This document shows positions 22,826 to 34,343 of a DNA stretch of 64,000 bases, piece by piece. Source of the DNA: Pseudeuparius sepicola (taxonomy: Eukaryota; Arthropoda; Insecta; Coleoptera; Anthribidae). The stretch covers positions 16,357,401-16,421,400 of the forward strand of contig OY987299.1 of NCBI GenBank assembly GCA_963920635.1, in the 5' to 3' direction. Numbering within the stretch: position 1 is the first letter of the stretch; every line of letters begins with the position of its first letter. The notes under the pieces are model-generated. The model saw only the letters and a list, made by a program, of their open reading frames with translations. It searched no databases and was not told the origin of the DNA. The position numbers and the translations under genes were made by a program.

Positions 22826-23373
22826 TGCACAGGGTGTCCAGATTTGGTTGTAAATGCGGGGTATCTCGGTTATTTTTAGAGATGGGGAGTTGCGGTTTTC
22901 GCGAACCGTTGCTACTTTTTTGTGAAACGAAAGATACCGTAAACAGATTTTTTATAGCCACCTTCGTTTTTAAGGTAGGTACAGGGCGAAATTGAAAATT
23001 TGCGCTTTTAGGGCATACCTCGTATATTTTTTAAAATGGAAATGGAAAAACCTAAGTTTGGTCCATATATCAAACACTAGCAATTTTAGTAAAAAACTGA
23101 ATACGGCACTGAATTCTACGTGAAAATATCTATAAGATACAGTTTCTGCCATTTCAATATCATTAACCGTTCCCAAGATACGAGGTATGCCCCAAAAGCG
23201 CAAATTTTCCATTTCGCCCTGTATCTTAAAAATGAAGGTGGCTATGAAAAATCTGTTTACGGTATCTTTCGTTTCACAAAAAAGTAGCAACGGTTCGCGA
23301 AAACCGCAACTCCCTATCTCTAAAAATAACCGAGATACCCCCCATTTACAACCAAATCTGGACACCCTGCACG
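22826..23373. mobile_element. Foldback element, ACAGGGTGTCCAG family
   Basis: Arms of about 200 bp (22826-23030 and 23180-23373) are nearly identical. Matching blocks include CAGGGTGTCCAGATTTGG, GGTTTTCGCGAACCGTTGC and GAAACGAAAGATACCGT. Each arm has an inner CAGGGCGAAAT / ATTTCGCCCTGTA motif about 160 bp from the end, like a second terminus. The loop is about 150 bp without coding. The overlapping frames here are mirror readings of the arms. Confidence 0.9.
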
Positions 23374-23447
23374 TTCAAAACTAAGAAAAAATGCCTAATA
23401 GGCATTGAGTAAAACATGACTGCTTTTCTTGAAATAGGGTGTCAAAA

Positions 23448-24000
23448 TTTTGTCGAGCTCAATCCGTTCCATTTTGAAAGCGAACAATTTTTGGTATATT
23501 CTTCATAGAGAATTTTTTGTCACTTTAAATGGTACAATTATTCTGTAAAATTTGAAAGTTGAAAATGTTATTTTTCGAACTTCGGAGTCAACAGGTGTTT
23601 TGGGGCACATTTTGCCAATTTCAACGCAAACGGAACAAGAGTACACTTTTGTTGCAAAATGAAAAGATGCACTAAAATGATGAACCTGCAAGACCAAAAA
23701 GATAACCTCAAAAAAGTTTTATGAGTATAAAACCCATTGAGCTACCCCGCCCCTCCGCCTCTGGGCGATGGGAATAAATTGTTTTTATACGAAATTGTTG
23801 CACTTCGGCGACTAAAGAACTGCACCAAGTTTCATTTAAATTGCCTAATTTCTGTAGAAGTTTTTGCGAAAATGTGTTTTCCAAACTGGACATTTATCAC
23901 CCTGTAACTTTTTTATTATGCATTTTGGATGGAGAGGCACTTTTTGTTCAAAATGACATTTTCTCCCTGTCATATTACGTTGGCACCACCCTGTATAATG
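23448..24000. mobile_element. Element of the GTTGGCACCACCCTG family, partial
   Basis: The right terminus ACGTTGGCACCACCCTGTAT is clear. Internal landmarks GGGGCACATTTTGCCAATTTC, AAGATGCACTAAAATGATGA and CACCCTGTAACTTTTTTATT recur near 40905-42193 and 52980-53290. The left terminus is degraded near 23440. A non-autonomous, decayed copy is likely. Confidence 0.65.
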
Positions 24001-24737
24001 AGCCATAAACTAGCCTTTCATTTTCAAACAGACTTTATTATAGCTAATGCTGGAAGAAGTAATGAAACATGAATAATCCAGAATCGGTTGCATCGTTTCA
24101 ACTCCTTTTGTGTCAAATTTTTGGCATTTACATTTATAGATCAAAACATGTTGTCATAATTGTGCATAGAAAAAAGGCATATCGATTTTTGACACGTTTC
24201 CTTCTTCAACTAACCAAGTTCCAAGTAACAAAATATAAAATAAATAAAATCTTCCCTAGTTTTACACCGGGCATTGACCCCACTCTTGGACAACTTACAG
24301 GGCACTGCTAGGCCAGAAAAAAGAAGCCGGAAATGCAGGTTCCTTACATAATGAATTACCTGTTCAAAACGAGAAACGAGGTCCCTGCTATTGTCGTCTA
24401 GACGTCTTCAAGTATAATGAGCCTATTCAGCTCCAGAAACAGTTGAATCTACTGGATGTCGGTCCTCATCTCTAACCAAAGAAATTTATTCGGATATATC
24501 CGCTTATAGTAATGGAGCTTCGGGGTTGGGGATTATGCCAAAACGTTTTAACGCATGAAGGGATTTTCAGTGAATTCGCGAAACCTATAAATATTAATAA
24601 ACGTTTCAGTATTATCTGTTTGTTTCCTTTACGTTCATCCTTCTGGACTATTCTTTAGTTTTTAGTTAGCATAAAGACACTCCCATCTATTGTCTTTGTA
24701 GTTAGTAAGTTTATAAAATAAAGGGTGATCAGGGTGA
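24001..24737. other. No feature recognised
   Basis: No gene, RNA or repeat structure is seen here. The 80-codon plus frame at 24069-24311 shows no familiar motif. Confidence 0.4.
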
Positions 24738-24746
24738 TCCAACCAA

Positions 24747-26352
24747 CAGAGCTGTCAAAGTTACCTTTTAAAAGTAACTAGTTACTTTGCATCTACTTAT
24801 GCTTAAAAAGAAACTAGATACTTTTGAAAGATTGTTACTTTTCTACAAAAGTAACTAAGTTACAAGTTACTTCCCAAAATTATCTAGTTATTGTAACTAA
24901 GTTACTTGAGAAATAATTAAAATACTTTTCAGGTAACTAGTTACTTAAGTAAATTAGTTACTTTAAAAGTAACTAGTTATTTAAGTAACTTAGTTACTTT
25001 GAAAGTAACAAGTTATTAGGTTATTTTAATTTTATACATTATACCCCAGAGTACCAGAGATTTTGCACATCCAATCTATATGTCTGATTTCTGAAATGTT
25101 TAATATTGTCTACATTTTCTTATTATTTTTATGTTTTATAAAAAATCAGCTAAAGCAACAAACGTATTTTTTCTAAGTGGGGGTACCTATACAGGATGAT
25201 TCAAAACTATGCGGCACCCTTTCAGGGGCGTAATTTACTCGTTAAAATAAGACGAAAAGTTCATATCAACATGGGTCCAAAAACGCTTCGTTACGTAGAT
25301 TCAGGGTGATTAAGCTTTCAAAAAAATATCGATTTTTGTTTATACCTTCCAAACCAATAAGAATATTTAAACCAAACTTGGTACACAATATACATCATAG
25401 GGTGACATAACACATGTTAATATCAAGTCTCCAAAGTAACCAGTGGCGGAGGTATAGGTAATCAGTACCATTAATTAAAGAAAAAATATTACGGCCCTGT
25501 ACAATACAAAAATTTATTATCTTTTTGAATAAACAATACAATATGGAACAAAAAATGCCTCTTTCATTTTTTTCATATCTCTCTCCCTTTCGCGGAAAAT
25601 TGGAGTTTTTCCTATTTCTCATCTTTTTTGGACTCTTTACTTTACTTTAAACTAACTATTATTTTTAGTAAACGAAATGATTTTCAAATGGAATTGCAGT
25701 AGGAGTAGGTAATTTTTGATTATTAGATATTGGTTTGGAAGGTATAAACAAAAATCGATATTTTTTTGAAAGCTTATCACCCTGTATCTTCGTAACGAAG
25801 TGTTTTTGGACCCATGTTGATATGAACTTTTTGTCTTATTTTAACGAGTAAATTAGGCCCCTGAAAGGGTGCCGCATAGTTTTGAATCACCCTGTATAAC
25901 TATAACAATATAATCACAGGATTTACAATCTAAATCACAAAACCAGGTATAAAAAATTCTGTAAACATAGGGAGTTCAAAAAAATAAAAATGCATTTTTA
26001 ACTTTAAAGTTTAAAGCAGTATAAATCAAATGCTTTTGTTTGCTTTTAGCAATACAAGTGTCTCAAAGTTTACATGGAAAATAACTATCTACTTGAAAAA
26101 GTAACTAGTTACTTTCAAAAGTAACTAGATACTTCTATAGTAACTAGTTACTTTCAAAAGTAACTAGTTACCTACTTTAAAAAGTAAATAGTTACCGAAA
26201 AAATGTACAAGTTACAAGTTACTTTTTGAAAGTGTCTAGGTTATAGTTACTTTTGTGTCTTCAAAAAAAGTAACTAAGTTACTCAGTAACTAGTTATAAT
26301 AAGTAACTAGTTACTGAAAAGTAAATTTTTTACAAAGTTATTGACAGCTCTG
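24747..26352. mobile_element. hAT-like foldback built of GTAACTAGTTAC motifs, host of a nested element
   Basis: The ends CAGAGCTGTCAA and TTGACAGCTCTG are exact inverted repeats with a hAT-like CAG start. They are flanked by TCCAACCA (24738-24745) and TCCAACAA (26353-26360), an imperfect 8-bp duplication. Both arms (about 270-300 bp) are arrays of the palindrome GTAACTAGTTAC and relatives such as AAAGTAACTAGTTACTT. Such arrays could be repeated binding sites for a hAT transposase. The interior is occupied by a different foldback at 25188-25898. Confidence 0.75.
25188..25898. mobile_element. Foldback element nested in the hAT-like element
   Basis: TATACAGGATGATTCAAAAC at the left pairs with TTTTGAATCACCCTGTATA at the right. 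Both arms keep GCGGCACCCTTTCAGGGG and, about 120 bp inside, the module with ACGCTTCGTTACG and an inner AGGGTGATAAGC motif. Arms are about 165 bp and very similar. The loop (about 380 bp) has no recognised coding. Confidence 0.85.
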
Positions 26353-27070
26353 TCCAACAACAGCCCAGCAATGTCAATTTGCCTACATGTTTCTTAAATC
26401 AAGTTGTACGATTTGACAATCTTGAGGAAACTGCTTCAATGGGCCTGTTTCACACTTTTTTTTTATTTTTGATTATGAATCTTAATAGTAAATAAAACAG
26501 GAAAATATTTTTTTCCGATTTTTTTCGGCCGGGAAATGCCCTAAAAACGTTTTTGAAATTCAAATTCCAAAAGCTGATTGGCTACTGTTTTGCGACGTTG
26601 ACACGATTTACGGCAATATCGATATGTTTCTATTTGAGATTTGTGAAGAGTGAAGAAGAAGAAAATTTATCTAATTGAAATTTTGTGGCAAAAACCAAAT
26701 AGACATAACACATGACCTCAATATCAGGGGGCCGCGCGGCGGTGCACCAGTGGGTGGGTCTTTCGTCGTACCCCACGCTTTGGCACCGTACGTCGCCTCA
26801 TAGTGGCTAGAAAGCTAGAAAAGAGGAGAGGCCATAAAAATAAATAAAAAAAATAATCTCAATATTGATTAATTTAATAATATATACCAAAATCCCTATG
26901 CTTTTCCCTTTTTTGAGTTAAAAGTTACTTGCAGAATGATCACCACCTTGTAAGTTGTCCAAACCTAAATAAATCTGGTTTATAACAACATTTTGTCAGT
27001 CAACTAGGTATACATAATTTAGACAATCAAAATTTAATTTATTAACTCGAAATATTCTGACATCGTTGTT
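26353..27070. other. No gene supported; one CG-rich patch
   Basis: The patch at 26725-26805 (GGGGCCGCGCGGCGGTGCACC and following) is far more GC-rich than its flanks, but carries no reading frame I recognise and no splice-site pair. Confidence 0.4.
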
Positions 27071-27511
27071 TTTACAAGCTTTTATTTAACTTGCAATGTA
27101 TGTATGTATGTATGTTTAGGTCAAATCTTGCAAGCTGAATTAGTACCACTTCCTGACATCCGATTGAGCTGAAATTTTGCATACACCTTTAGTTCCGGTG
27201 ACAATACAATATACAATACTCAATATGGTAATACTTTCAAAATGGCCGCCGCTCCAAGATGGCGGATGATGTATTTTTTGTCAACCATCTTAATATGGGT
27301 ATGAAATGAAAGGGCTTCAAAAGTAGAAAACGATAAGTTAGTGACATCACAAAATGAAAGGGCTCGACGGGTAGAAAACAATAAAGTGAATGACTTCATA
27401 CGAAATCCAATATGGCGGCCGCCCAAGATGGCGGACTAAATTTCTTTACTACCCTCCTGACATGGGAATCAAATAGGTAGGTCCTAAAAAGCACAAAATA
27501 AAATTTAATTT
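27071..27511. repeat. Unclassified repeat with TATG microsatellite and GGCGGC motifs
   Basis: It begins ACAAGCTTTTATTTAACTTG, followed by (TATG)n, then has AAGATGGCGG and related AT-flanked GGCGGCC motifs twice. Similar units with ATGAAAGGGCT and GTAGAAAAC occur twice, about 60 bp apart. The start is shared with the foldback that follows (ACAAGCTTTTATTTAAGCC), so the two are probably related. Confidence 0.5.
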
Positions 27512-27870
27512 TTTTTAAAACAAGCTTTTATTTAAGCCATGTACTAAAATGAATAAGTTTAGATTTTCGTTAAGATAATTCAATTCCAAATTGCGACCAG
27601 TTTTTGCAAATTGAAAAGCTTGTCGCGCGAATTGTAAAGAAAAAATGCATACTTTGGCAAATAGGTACGTGCCGAGGTACGTGCTTATCAACCAATCACT
27701 GTTCAAAAAATTAATTGGTACCTACTTTCATCAACATTTCGCGCGACAAGCTTTTCAATTTGAAAAAACTGGTCGCAATTTGGAATTGAATTATCTTAAC
27801 GAAAACCTAAACTTATTTTTATTCATTTTAGTACATGGCTTAAATAAAAGCTTGTTTTTAAAAAGTTTTT
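27512..27870. mobile_element. Foldback element, ACAAGCTTTTATTTAAGCC family
   Basis: Arms of about 130 bp pair: TTTAAAACAAGCTTTTATTT with its right-end complement, then CGTTAAGATAATTCAATTCC and AAGCTTGTCGCGCGAA. Similarity is high. The loop is about 95 bp. The two short, mirror-image open frames here are readings of the arms. Confidence 0.85.
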
Positions 27871-28704
27871 TTTTTATTTTATTTGCCATTGATCTTCTTC
27901 ATTTTGCAATTATTCCTAAAGCTAACTCTCAAATGTGTTTTCTATCATCCCCTAAAATGGCTATCAAAAGGTTTTCCGGATGACCAAAATATTCATTTCT
28001 CCTTTCTCTCAATTACGGGATCTATCACTTTTTCAATTCTTCAGAGAGGTAACAATACTGATAATGTTAAATAGGTACACTCAGCACACGGTATACAGTT
28101 TAACTTTTAACTTTTGCAGGTTTTCAGAAAAACAGTTTATTAGTTCGGTTTACATTAAAGAATGACAGAACAGAATGACATGACCAGCCCACAGACTGTT
28201 ATAGACACGACACACGACCCACAAAACAACTACCTGTGTCTATATGGTCGAGTTCCGACAACCGTTTATTCAACTGTCTTTCTCTAGAGAATCGATTTCG
28301 ATTCAATGTGCACGTCTGAGATTAGAACGGAGATCGAATTTTTGGGGCTTCGATTACTAGTATAACCGGCAACGTCGCAAACGCAATTTCATTGCTCCAA
28401 ATTAAGGCGCGCAATTTAAAATTTTTATATATTTTTTTAGTTAATAACAAAATTAGGTATTGGCGAGAAAGATGCTGAGGGGGGATTTTATTAAAGAGTT
28501 ATGTGATTAATTTCATTCTAGTAGTAAGAAATATCGAAATTTGATTGAGTGAACAAGGCCCATTGTTGGTCATCGGCCAGGACGATCTATCGAAAATGTC
28601 CAGAATCCAAAAGCCTCAACTCGCCGCCGTTCACAGGACTTGGGAACTTTCAAAACCACCTTACTTCGAACTTTACACAACAATTTTCATTTTCATCTTT
28701 ATAA
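27871..28704. other. No feature recognised
   Basis: I see no coding or repeat evidence between the foldback and the target duplication of the next element. Confidence 0.4.
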
Positions 28705-29762
28705 CGTTCAGTCATAGACGTAACTAGGTCGTATTTTTAGGGGGGGCTGATCAGGACCGGCTCAAGATTTTGCGGGGCCGGGTGCCGCATGAAAATGCGG
28801 GGCCCCGACAAGGAATTATTTAATCCATTAAGAAGAAATTTTTGAAAGTCGGTACGCTACTTACAAAGCTATATTTTTTACATGTCATTCTGTAAAATGG
28901 TAGGCCGGGGCTACGAGTTTGGATCACTTCTGTGACGTATATAGGAATTCATTTCGAGTGGTGGAGGGACAATTTTTGTGTCTTTTTTTAAACAAGGGCA
29001 TTTAAAATAACTCTAAAAAATGCGCCGCAGGCGAAATTTTTTAAAAATTTGAAGAAAAATTGCATAAAATTAGTCTTGGGAAATCCCAATATCTATCAAA
29101 TTTACAAGCTTTTTACGTTACTGATTGGATCACCCTGTACCACCCTTGAGGTGCCACACCCAAAAACGTTAATTTTAAGGCTTCAAAAAATAATGTATAG
29201 GTCTACTGGTAATCTTGAATCATCTTTAATTCATTTAAGAAAAAACATTATGAAAAAGTAGAGGTTTCCGAGTAGAAACCAGAGAAAAAATGTTGGGAAT
29301 GTCTGCTATTTTGTGATGCAAGATTACTTACATTGTACATATTATAACGAAACAACAATACACTGGATGAATAACAAAGTAAAAGTCTGGAGTCTGGCAC
29401 AGCAAAAGTACATTCTCCGACGCCCGTCTCGTCTCTCTTTCTCTCGGCAGCAGGCACGGTGTGTTCGCTCTCGCTTGCGCGTTTAAATTTCAGTCGGATT
29501 TTGTGGGGGGCACAAGGCGCAAGATTCCGCAAGAGCAAGCGATTCGTCGAAACTGGTGAATTTAAAAAGGCGCGTGCGTTGTTCGCCGTGTTGCGTAACG
29601 TTGCGTTGTCAGAATGTTAGATCTATTCTGTTTACGATAAGCATATCTTCACACATCCTTTACATTTTAGGGAGGGCTAATAGAAATGTAGGGGGGGCTA
29701 AGCCCTAGCCCCACCCTAGCCCCCCCTAGCCCCCCCCCCCTAGTTACGTCTATGCGTTCAGT
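28705..29762. mobile_element. Non-autonomous hAT-like element with perfect 8-bp target duplication
   Basis: The element proper is 28713-29754. Its ends CATAGACGTAACTAGG and CCTAGTTACGTCTATG are inverted repeats. They are flanked by identical CGTTCAGT at 28705-28712 and 29755-29762. An 8-bp duplication and a CAnnG-type end are characteristic of the hAT superfamily. The interior of about 1 kb has G-rich and C-rich runs at its ends (a CCCTAG-type array at 29690-29745). It shows no hAT transposase by eye, so it would depend on a transposase made elsewhere. A frame at 29248-29538 is not recognised. Confidence 0.85.
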
Positions 29763-31128
29763 TAACGCAAGAAAAGAAACCACCAACGCGTGCATTCGTC
29801 AACTGGATATTGCAAAACTAAGAAATGGATGTTGATTTTTGTAAGAAAATCATTTTTGCAATCAAGGGCACGTCTTAGGTAGACAGGTAGGTATGAGTAG
29901 TACCTACAACTGTTGGATTTGGGCTGCTGAGAATCCTCGACTAGTTTGCATCCCCAAAAAGTCACTGTTTGGAGTGAACCTTGAACTAATATGTGTAAAA
30001 CCTTGATATAAGCCTTAACCAAGACAATCAATTTGATTCTAAATTGGCAATTAGGCCATAGGCAAAGGCCAATGCGGCCATAAGGAAAACATCCACAGTC
30101 AATATCACTTTCTATGTTTAAACCTATAATATGATAATAAATATATTCTAATATATCTAGATAATGCAAAACTCTTGCTTTTTTGAGAGAAAAGCAAACA
30201 CATCGAGCCTTCCCATATACAGAAACTAATTAACCAGAGAATTTCAAATTGCGGTTTGTGGTAAAAGCCGTGTTCCGATTCGAATATATCATCTAAGATT
30301 GTTATGAGCAGCGTGGTTAGTTTAACTATAGCTGGCCGGCTCGTAATCTACAATTTACGTGATGACCTTCATTTTACAAACACAATTTTACAGGTTCGCT
30401 AAAGCATTCGTGCTAACACAAAAGCTTTCCCATTAAGAAAAGTTAATTATTTTTCCGATCCTCTTATGAGTTGGTATAAATACTGTGTGAACGATATAGG
30501 TACCTTCGCTATAATCCGTATCAGAAAAGAAAATTTTTGTTTGCAGAATTATTTAAATTTCTGCTTTGCCAGCAGTTTATCGGATAAAAATGACGCATTC
30601 AAAACCGGTCACGTGTGGTTTGCGATAAAATTTTGATGGACTTTTATCACAACACGTTTTGCTTTAGCGGAGGGACTTCGTTTTGTCCTAGCTAAAACTA
30701 CAAAAAAATTGTGAAAATTGTGAAGTGATATATTCAAGCGGCGGTGCAGATTTTTTATTCACTCTACTTCTAATAGTCTAATAGGTAGCTAATAAATGCA
30801 ATAAAATCTTAACTTTTCGTTTTATTCTGTTCTGTTCCAAGTAGCTAAAATTACTATTTGGACAGTCAACCCACATTCAGATAGGTACCTACACATATAT
30901 TATTTGGCCGACCATTTTTTTCATGTAAAACACTAACAGCGACAACCTTGCCGTAAAACAAGAATAAAAACAACGAACTGGCTTTTGTTTATGCGTTTCA
31001 GTGAAAATTTATGGCATCGCTAAAATTGCGTCCACATGTTGTTGGACCGCGACTTCCTTGTGGCCCGATATAAGTAATTTATAAATAGCCAAAAGTAAAT
31101 GCGCGCCGAACTGCTGCACAAGAGGTGA
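29763..31128. other. No gene supported
   Basis: A minus-strand frame of 135 codons (29762-30169) resembles nothing I know. A TATA-like GGTATAAATAC lies at about 30473 without an attached exon. No long repeat arms were seen. Confidence 0.35.
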
Positions 31129-32607
31129 CTCCGAGCATTGAGTAAAAGAATATAGATTTTATACAGGGTGAGTTTTTTTAGATGCCCACTATGGGGATCT
31201 CGGAAACTAGCGGAGCTAGAACAAAGGTTAAATGGGGAAAGAATTGCAGTTTTGAATACTGAATCTAATGCCCCTTTTGGGCTTTTAAAAAAGTTCACGG
31301 CTCACTAGATATTTTGAAAAAAGTGATTTTTTGCTATTTCTTCAGATCTTTGTAGCTCCGTTATTTCTGATTATACAGAAAAACTATAGAGACAAAAATT
31401 GTAGATAATTTTGGGCTTGATAAGATAATCTTATCAAATTTTTTATGTTGTTTGTGATTTTTGAGATATGACATAAACTTGTGTTTTTTTAAATGTAAAT
31501 CATAGTTGGCTGTGGCCTTATAAAATCGGCCATTTTTTGAGCTTTCCAAAGATATAATACTCGGCATAGTTATTACCAAAATAAAAGAGCTATGGCTAAT
31601 TTTCTGTTGCTTTTTTTTTAATTTTTACATAGTCAGCCATGGAATATTTTCATAATTACGTTCTATTGTATAATAAGACATACTTCAAACTTTAAATATT
31701 TTATTTTTAGCTGGTGACAAAATGTAACAAAACAAAAGAAAAATTATCAAGATGGAGCTCCACCACATAATTACTTGCCCGTAAGAAATTACCTAGATCA
31801 GCTCTATCCAAATAGTTGGATAGGGAGAAATAGACCTATTTCCTGGCAGTCCCGATCCCCCGATTTCTCTATTTTGGATTTCTTTTTGTGGGAAACAGTA
31901 CAAAATAAAGTATGAGACAATTGTTAAATTAAGAGCAGCTGTTTTAGAATGCCAGTATTGACAGGCGCTCTCTAAGAAAGGCCACAAATTCAGCTTTAAA
32001 AAGGTGCAATATTTGCATAAATAATAATGGTGGATTGTTTGAACACCTTTTTTATTTTAAAAGGTGACTTTTTAAAATAATAATAATTTGAATTTGAGTT
32101 TTTAATTTTTGTTTTATTTTCTTTTTAAAATTAAAAAAAATCAGAAAATTAGCCATAGCTCTTTTATTTTTTGTAATAACTGTGCCGAGTATTATATTTT
32201 TGGAAAGCTCAAAAAATGGCCGATTTTATAAGGCCACAGCCAACTGTGATTTACATTTAAAAAACACAAGTTTATGTCATATCTCAAAAATCACAAACAA
32301 CAAAAAATTGGATAGAATTATCTTATTAAGCCCAAAATTATCTACAATTTTTGTCTCTACAGTTTTTCTGTATAATCAGAAATAACGGAGCTACAGAGAT
32401 CTGAAGAAATAGCAAAAAATCACTTTTTTCAAAATATCTAGTGAGCCGTGAACTTTTTAAAAATCCAAAAGGGGGTATTAGATTGAGCATTCAAAACTGC
32501 AATTCTTTCCCCATTTAACCTTTGTCCTAGCTCTGCTAGTTTCCGAGATCCCCATAGTGGGCATCGAAAAAAACTCACCCTGTATATTCTTTTACTCAAT
32601 GCTCCGG
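31129..32607. mobile_element. Large foldback element with transposase remnant in its loop
   Basis: The arms, about 480 bp each, pair from TCCGAGCATTGAGTAAAAGA and CAGGGTGAGTTTTTTTAGAT outward to inward, through GGATCTCGGAAACTAGC, AAATGGGGAAAGAATTGCAG and AGAAAATTAGCCATAGCT. Similarity is high. The left end has an extra GATTTTATA beside CAGGGTG that the right end lacks. The single-copy loop, about 31620-32120, holds decayed transposase, so the element is an internally altered descendant of an autonomous one. Confidence 0.9.
31751..32055 (+). pseudogene. C-terminal remnant of an IS630/mariner-type transposase
   Basis: Frame 1 reads DGAPPHNYLPVRNYLD, then SWIGRNRPISW and SRSPDFSILDFFLW, and stops at a TGA (31913-31915). 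The aspartates of DGAPPH (31751) and SPD (31862) are separated by 36 residues. In this large insect transposase family these are the second and third acidic catalytic positions of the RNase-H fold. Near 32020-32050, in a shifted frame, NNGGLFEHLF matches the usual C-terminus of the family. The copy is dead through frameshifts and stops and lacks its N-terminal half. It lies in the loop between foldback arms and reads in the plus direction. Confidence 0.75.
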
Positions 32608-33075
32608 GTAGCACAAACGTCGCAGAGGTTGCGCGGGTATGTTGTGTACATGTGTATCTGGTGCAACGACCTCGCGAAAAAGGTCAGAGCAATTTGGGGA
32701 AAATGGCCTGGCCAATGAATAATAAAAGCGACTATTCCACTCATCAAAAATATGCCAATAATAATATGCTTTCAAATTTTTTGACCAATTTGCTACAGCC
32801 TGTTCTCAACGACAACACACCACTGGTGTTTTAGATATTTATAGCAATGGTGTTGTCGATTTTGTCTTATCACTAAGTGATAACAAGTGTTGTTGACATT
32901 TAGGTACTAATGTTTTTGGGGCTTTGGAAGTGGTCTATTATTATTCTTTGGAATTTGTAGGCATCAAATAAATGCCTCTTCATTTCTATAACCATATGCA
33001 ACGAAAAGGCAAATAAAAAAAACAAACTTACGCGCGCTGGGCTTGAATCTGAATTGTACAGGGTGTGATATTTTC
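32608..33075. other. No feature recognised
   Basis: Single-copy-looking DNA between two foldbacks, with no coding support. Confidence 0.4.
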
Positions 33076-34064
33076 GATACTTTTGCAGGTTATACAGGGT
33101 GTTCCGCATAAGAACCGACACAGAGCAGGAGCATACAGGGGAGCCCAAAATAAGGTGATTTAACGCAACTTACCTCTATACTAAGTTGCACCCCTGAGAA
33201 GTTATAGGCCTTGAAAGTGGGCTTTGAAATTTCGAAAAAAATCAATATCTCAGTTATTTTTGAACTTGGAAAAAACAAACTTGGTACAAGTTGTGGGTGT
33301 ACCAAGGGCATTAATCGACAGAAAACATAGTTGCATTGTACCATTTTAAAGGGTTGATACAGGGTGATGCACCCTAAAAATGTGACAGAACTTATTTGTC
33401 CGTTGGCAGTCTTACAATATTGTTTGTTACTTTCTGTTATGAAGATTTAATTCTAAAACTTTTTTTGCTCTTGTCATTTTCGAAAAACTTTATCGCTTTG
33501 GATTTGTTGAGATCTGGTGACATTGGCGGCCAAACTTGTGGGCAATTATTTCCTCTTCCAATGCATTTATTTGGATTCTTTTTCCATTAAATGGTTGTTA
33601 TTCAAGTTTGACGTTTAATTACATGGCCAACTTTTAATTTTCAATGATTTTAAAAATCACATCTATTCTGCAATACGTGTTTTCAGTTATTCGCGTTTTT
33701 GGGGAAAGCGATAAAGTTTTAGAATTAAATTCTTCATAACACAAAGTAACAAACAATATTGTAAGACTGTCAACGGGCAAAAAAGTTCCGCCACATTTTA
33801 AGGTGCATCACTCTGTATCAACCCTTTAAAATGGTACAATTGAACTAGGTTTTCTGTAGATTAATGCCCTTGGTAGGTACACCCATAACGTGTACCAAAT
33901 TTGATTTTTCCAAGCGTATAATTTGTTGTTGTATCTCAAAAACTAAGGAGCCCAATATGAAAACTTTGTTAACGGGGCCTTTCTTGTTTATGAAAAAATA
34001 GACCAGTGTCCCGAAAACCGCAACACCCTGTCTAAAAATGAACGAGATACCCCGCAAAAGTATG
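33076..34064. mobile_element. Foldback element with transposase remnant, opposite polarity
   Basis: ATACTTTTGC near 33077 pairs with GCAAAAGTAT near 34054, followed inside by ACAGGGTGTTCCG / CGCAACACCCTGT. Arms continue through GTGTACCAAGGGCATTAAT-like blocks, AAAATGGTACAAT and CAATATTGTAAGACTG. The arms are about 400 bp with moderate divergence. An inner ACAGGGTGATGCACC / GGTGCATCACTCTGTA motif lies about 260 bp from the ends. The loop at 33500-33700 carries a transposase fragment on the minus strand. Confidence 0.8.
33495..33576 (-). pseudogene. Short catalytic-region fragment of an IS630/mariner-type transposase
   Basis: The minus strand reads NKCIGRGNNCPQVWPPMSPD, then LNKSK. IGRG, W-P-P and SPDL in this order and spacing match the block around the third acidic residue in the same family as the remnant at 31751. 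Only about 27 residues survive. It lies in the loop of a foldback whose ends also carry ACAGGGTG. Confidence 0.55.
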
Positions 34065-34343
34065 GAAAATGTTATAAAGTTTATAAATTACACAAAAATA
34101 GAAAAATCTCTACCCTGCCTAAACAGCCTAACTGAAAATTTGACAGGTAGGTAACAGTAAACATTTTTCCATGATTGTTTCATTGTCTTACCGTCCAAAG
34201 CCGACTTGTTGAAAGGGCGTGCTTCCAATTATACACACATGAAATCATAAAAGCTATTAGTAATTGATAACTACTTAAGTAAATCATTAAGTGTTATATA
34301 TTTTTAGAATGGTAATTTTTTTGCTCTATAAAAAATGCAAAAA
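34065..34343. other. No feature recognised
   Basis: Short AT-rich spacer between two TIR elements. Confidence 0.4.

Noticed and set aside
29762..30169. 135-codon minus-strand frame
   Set aside because: No familiar motif, no signal or domain pattern, and no gene context.
30473..30530. TATA box promoter (GGTATAAATAC)
   Set aside because: No exon, start codon or splice site can be attached to it; TATA-like strings are expected by chance here.
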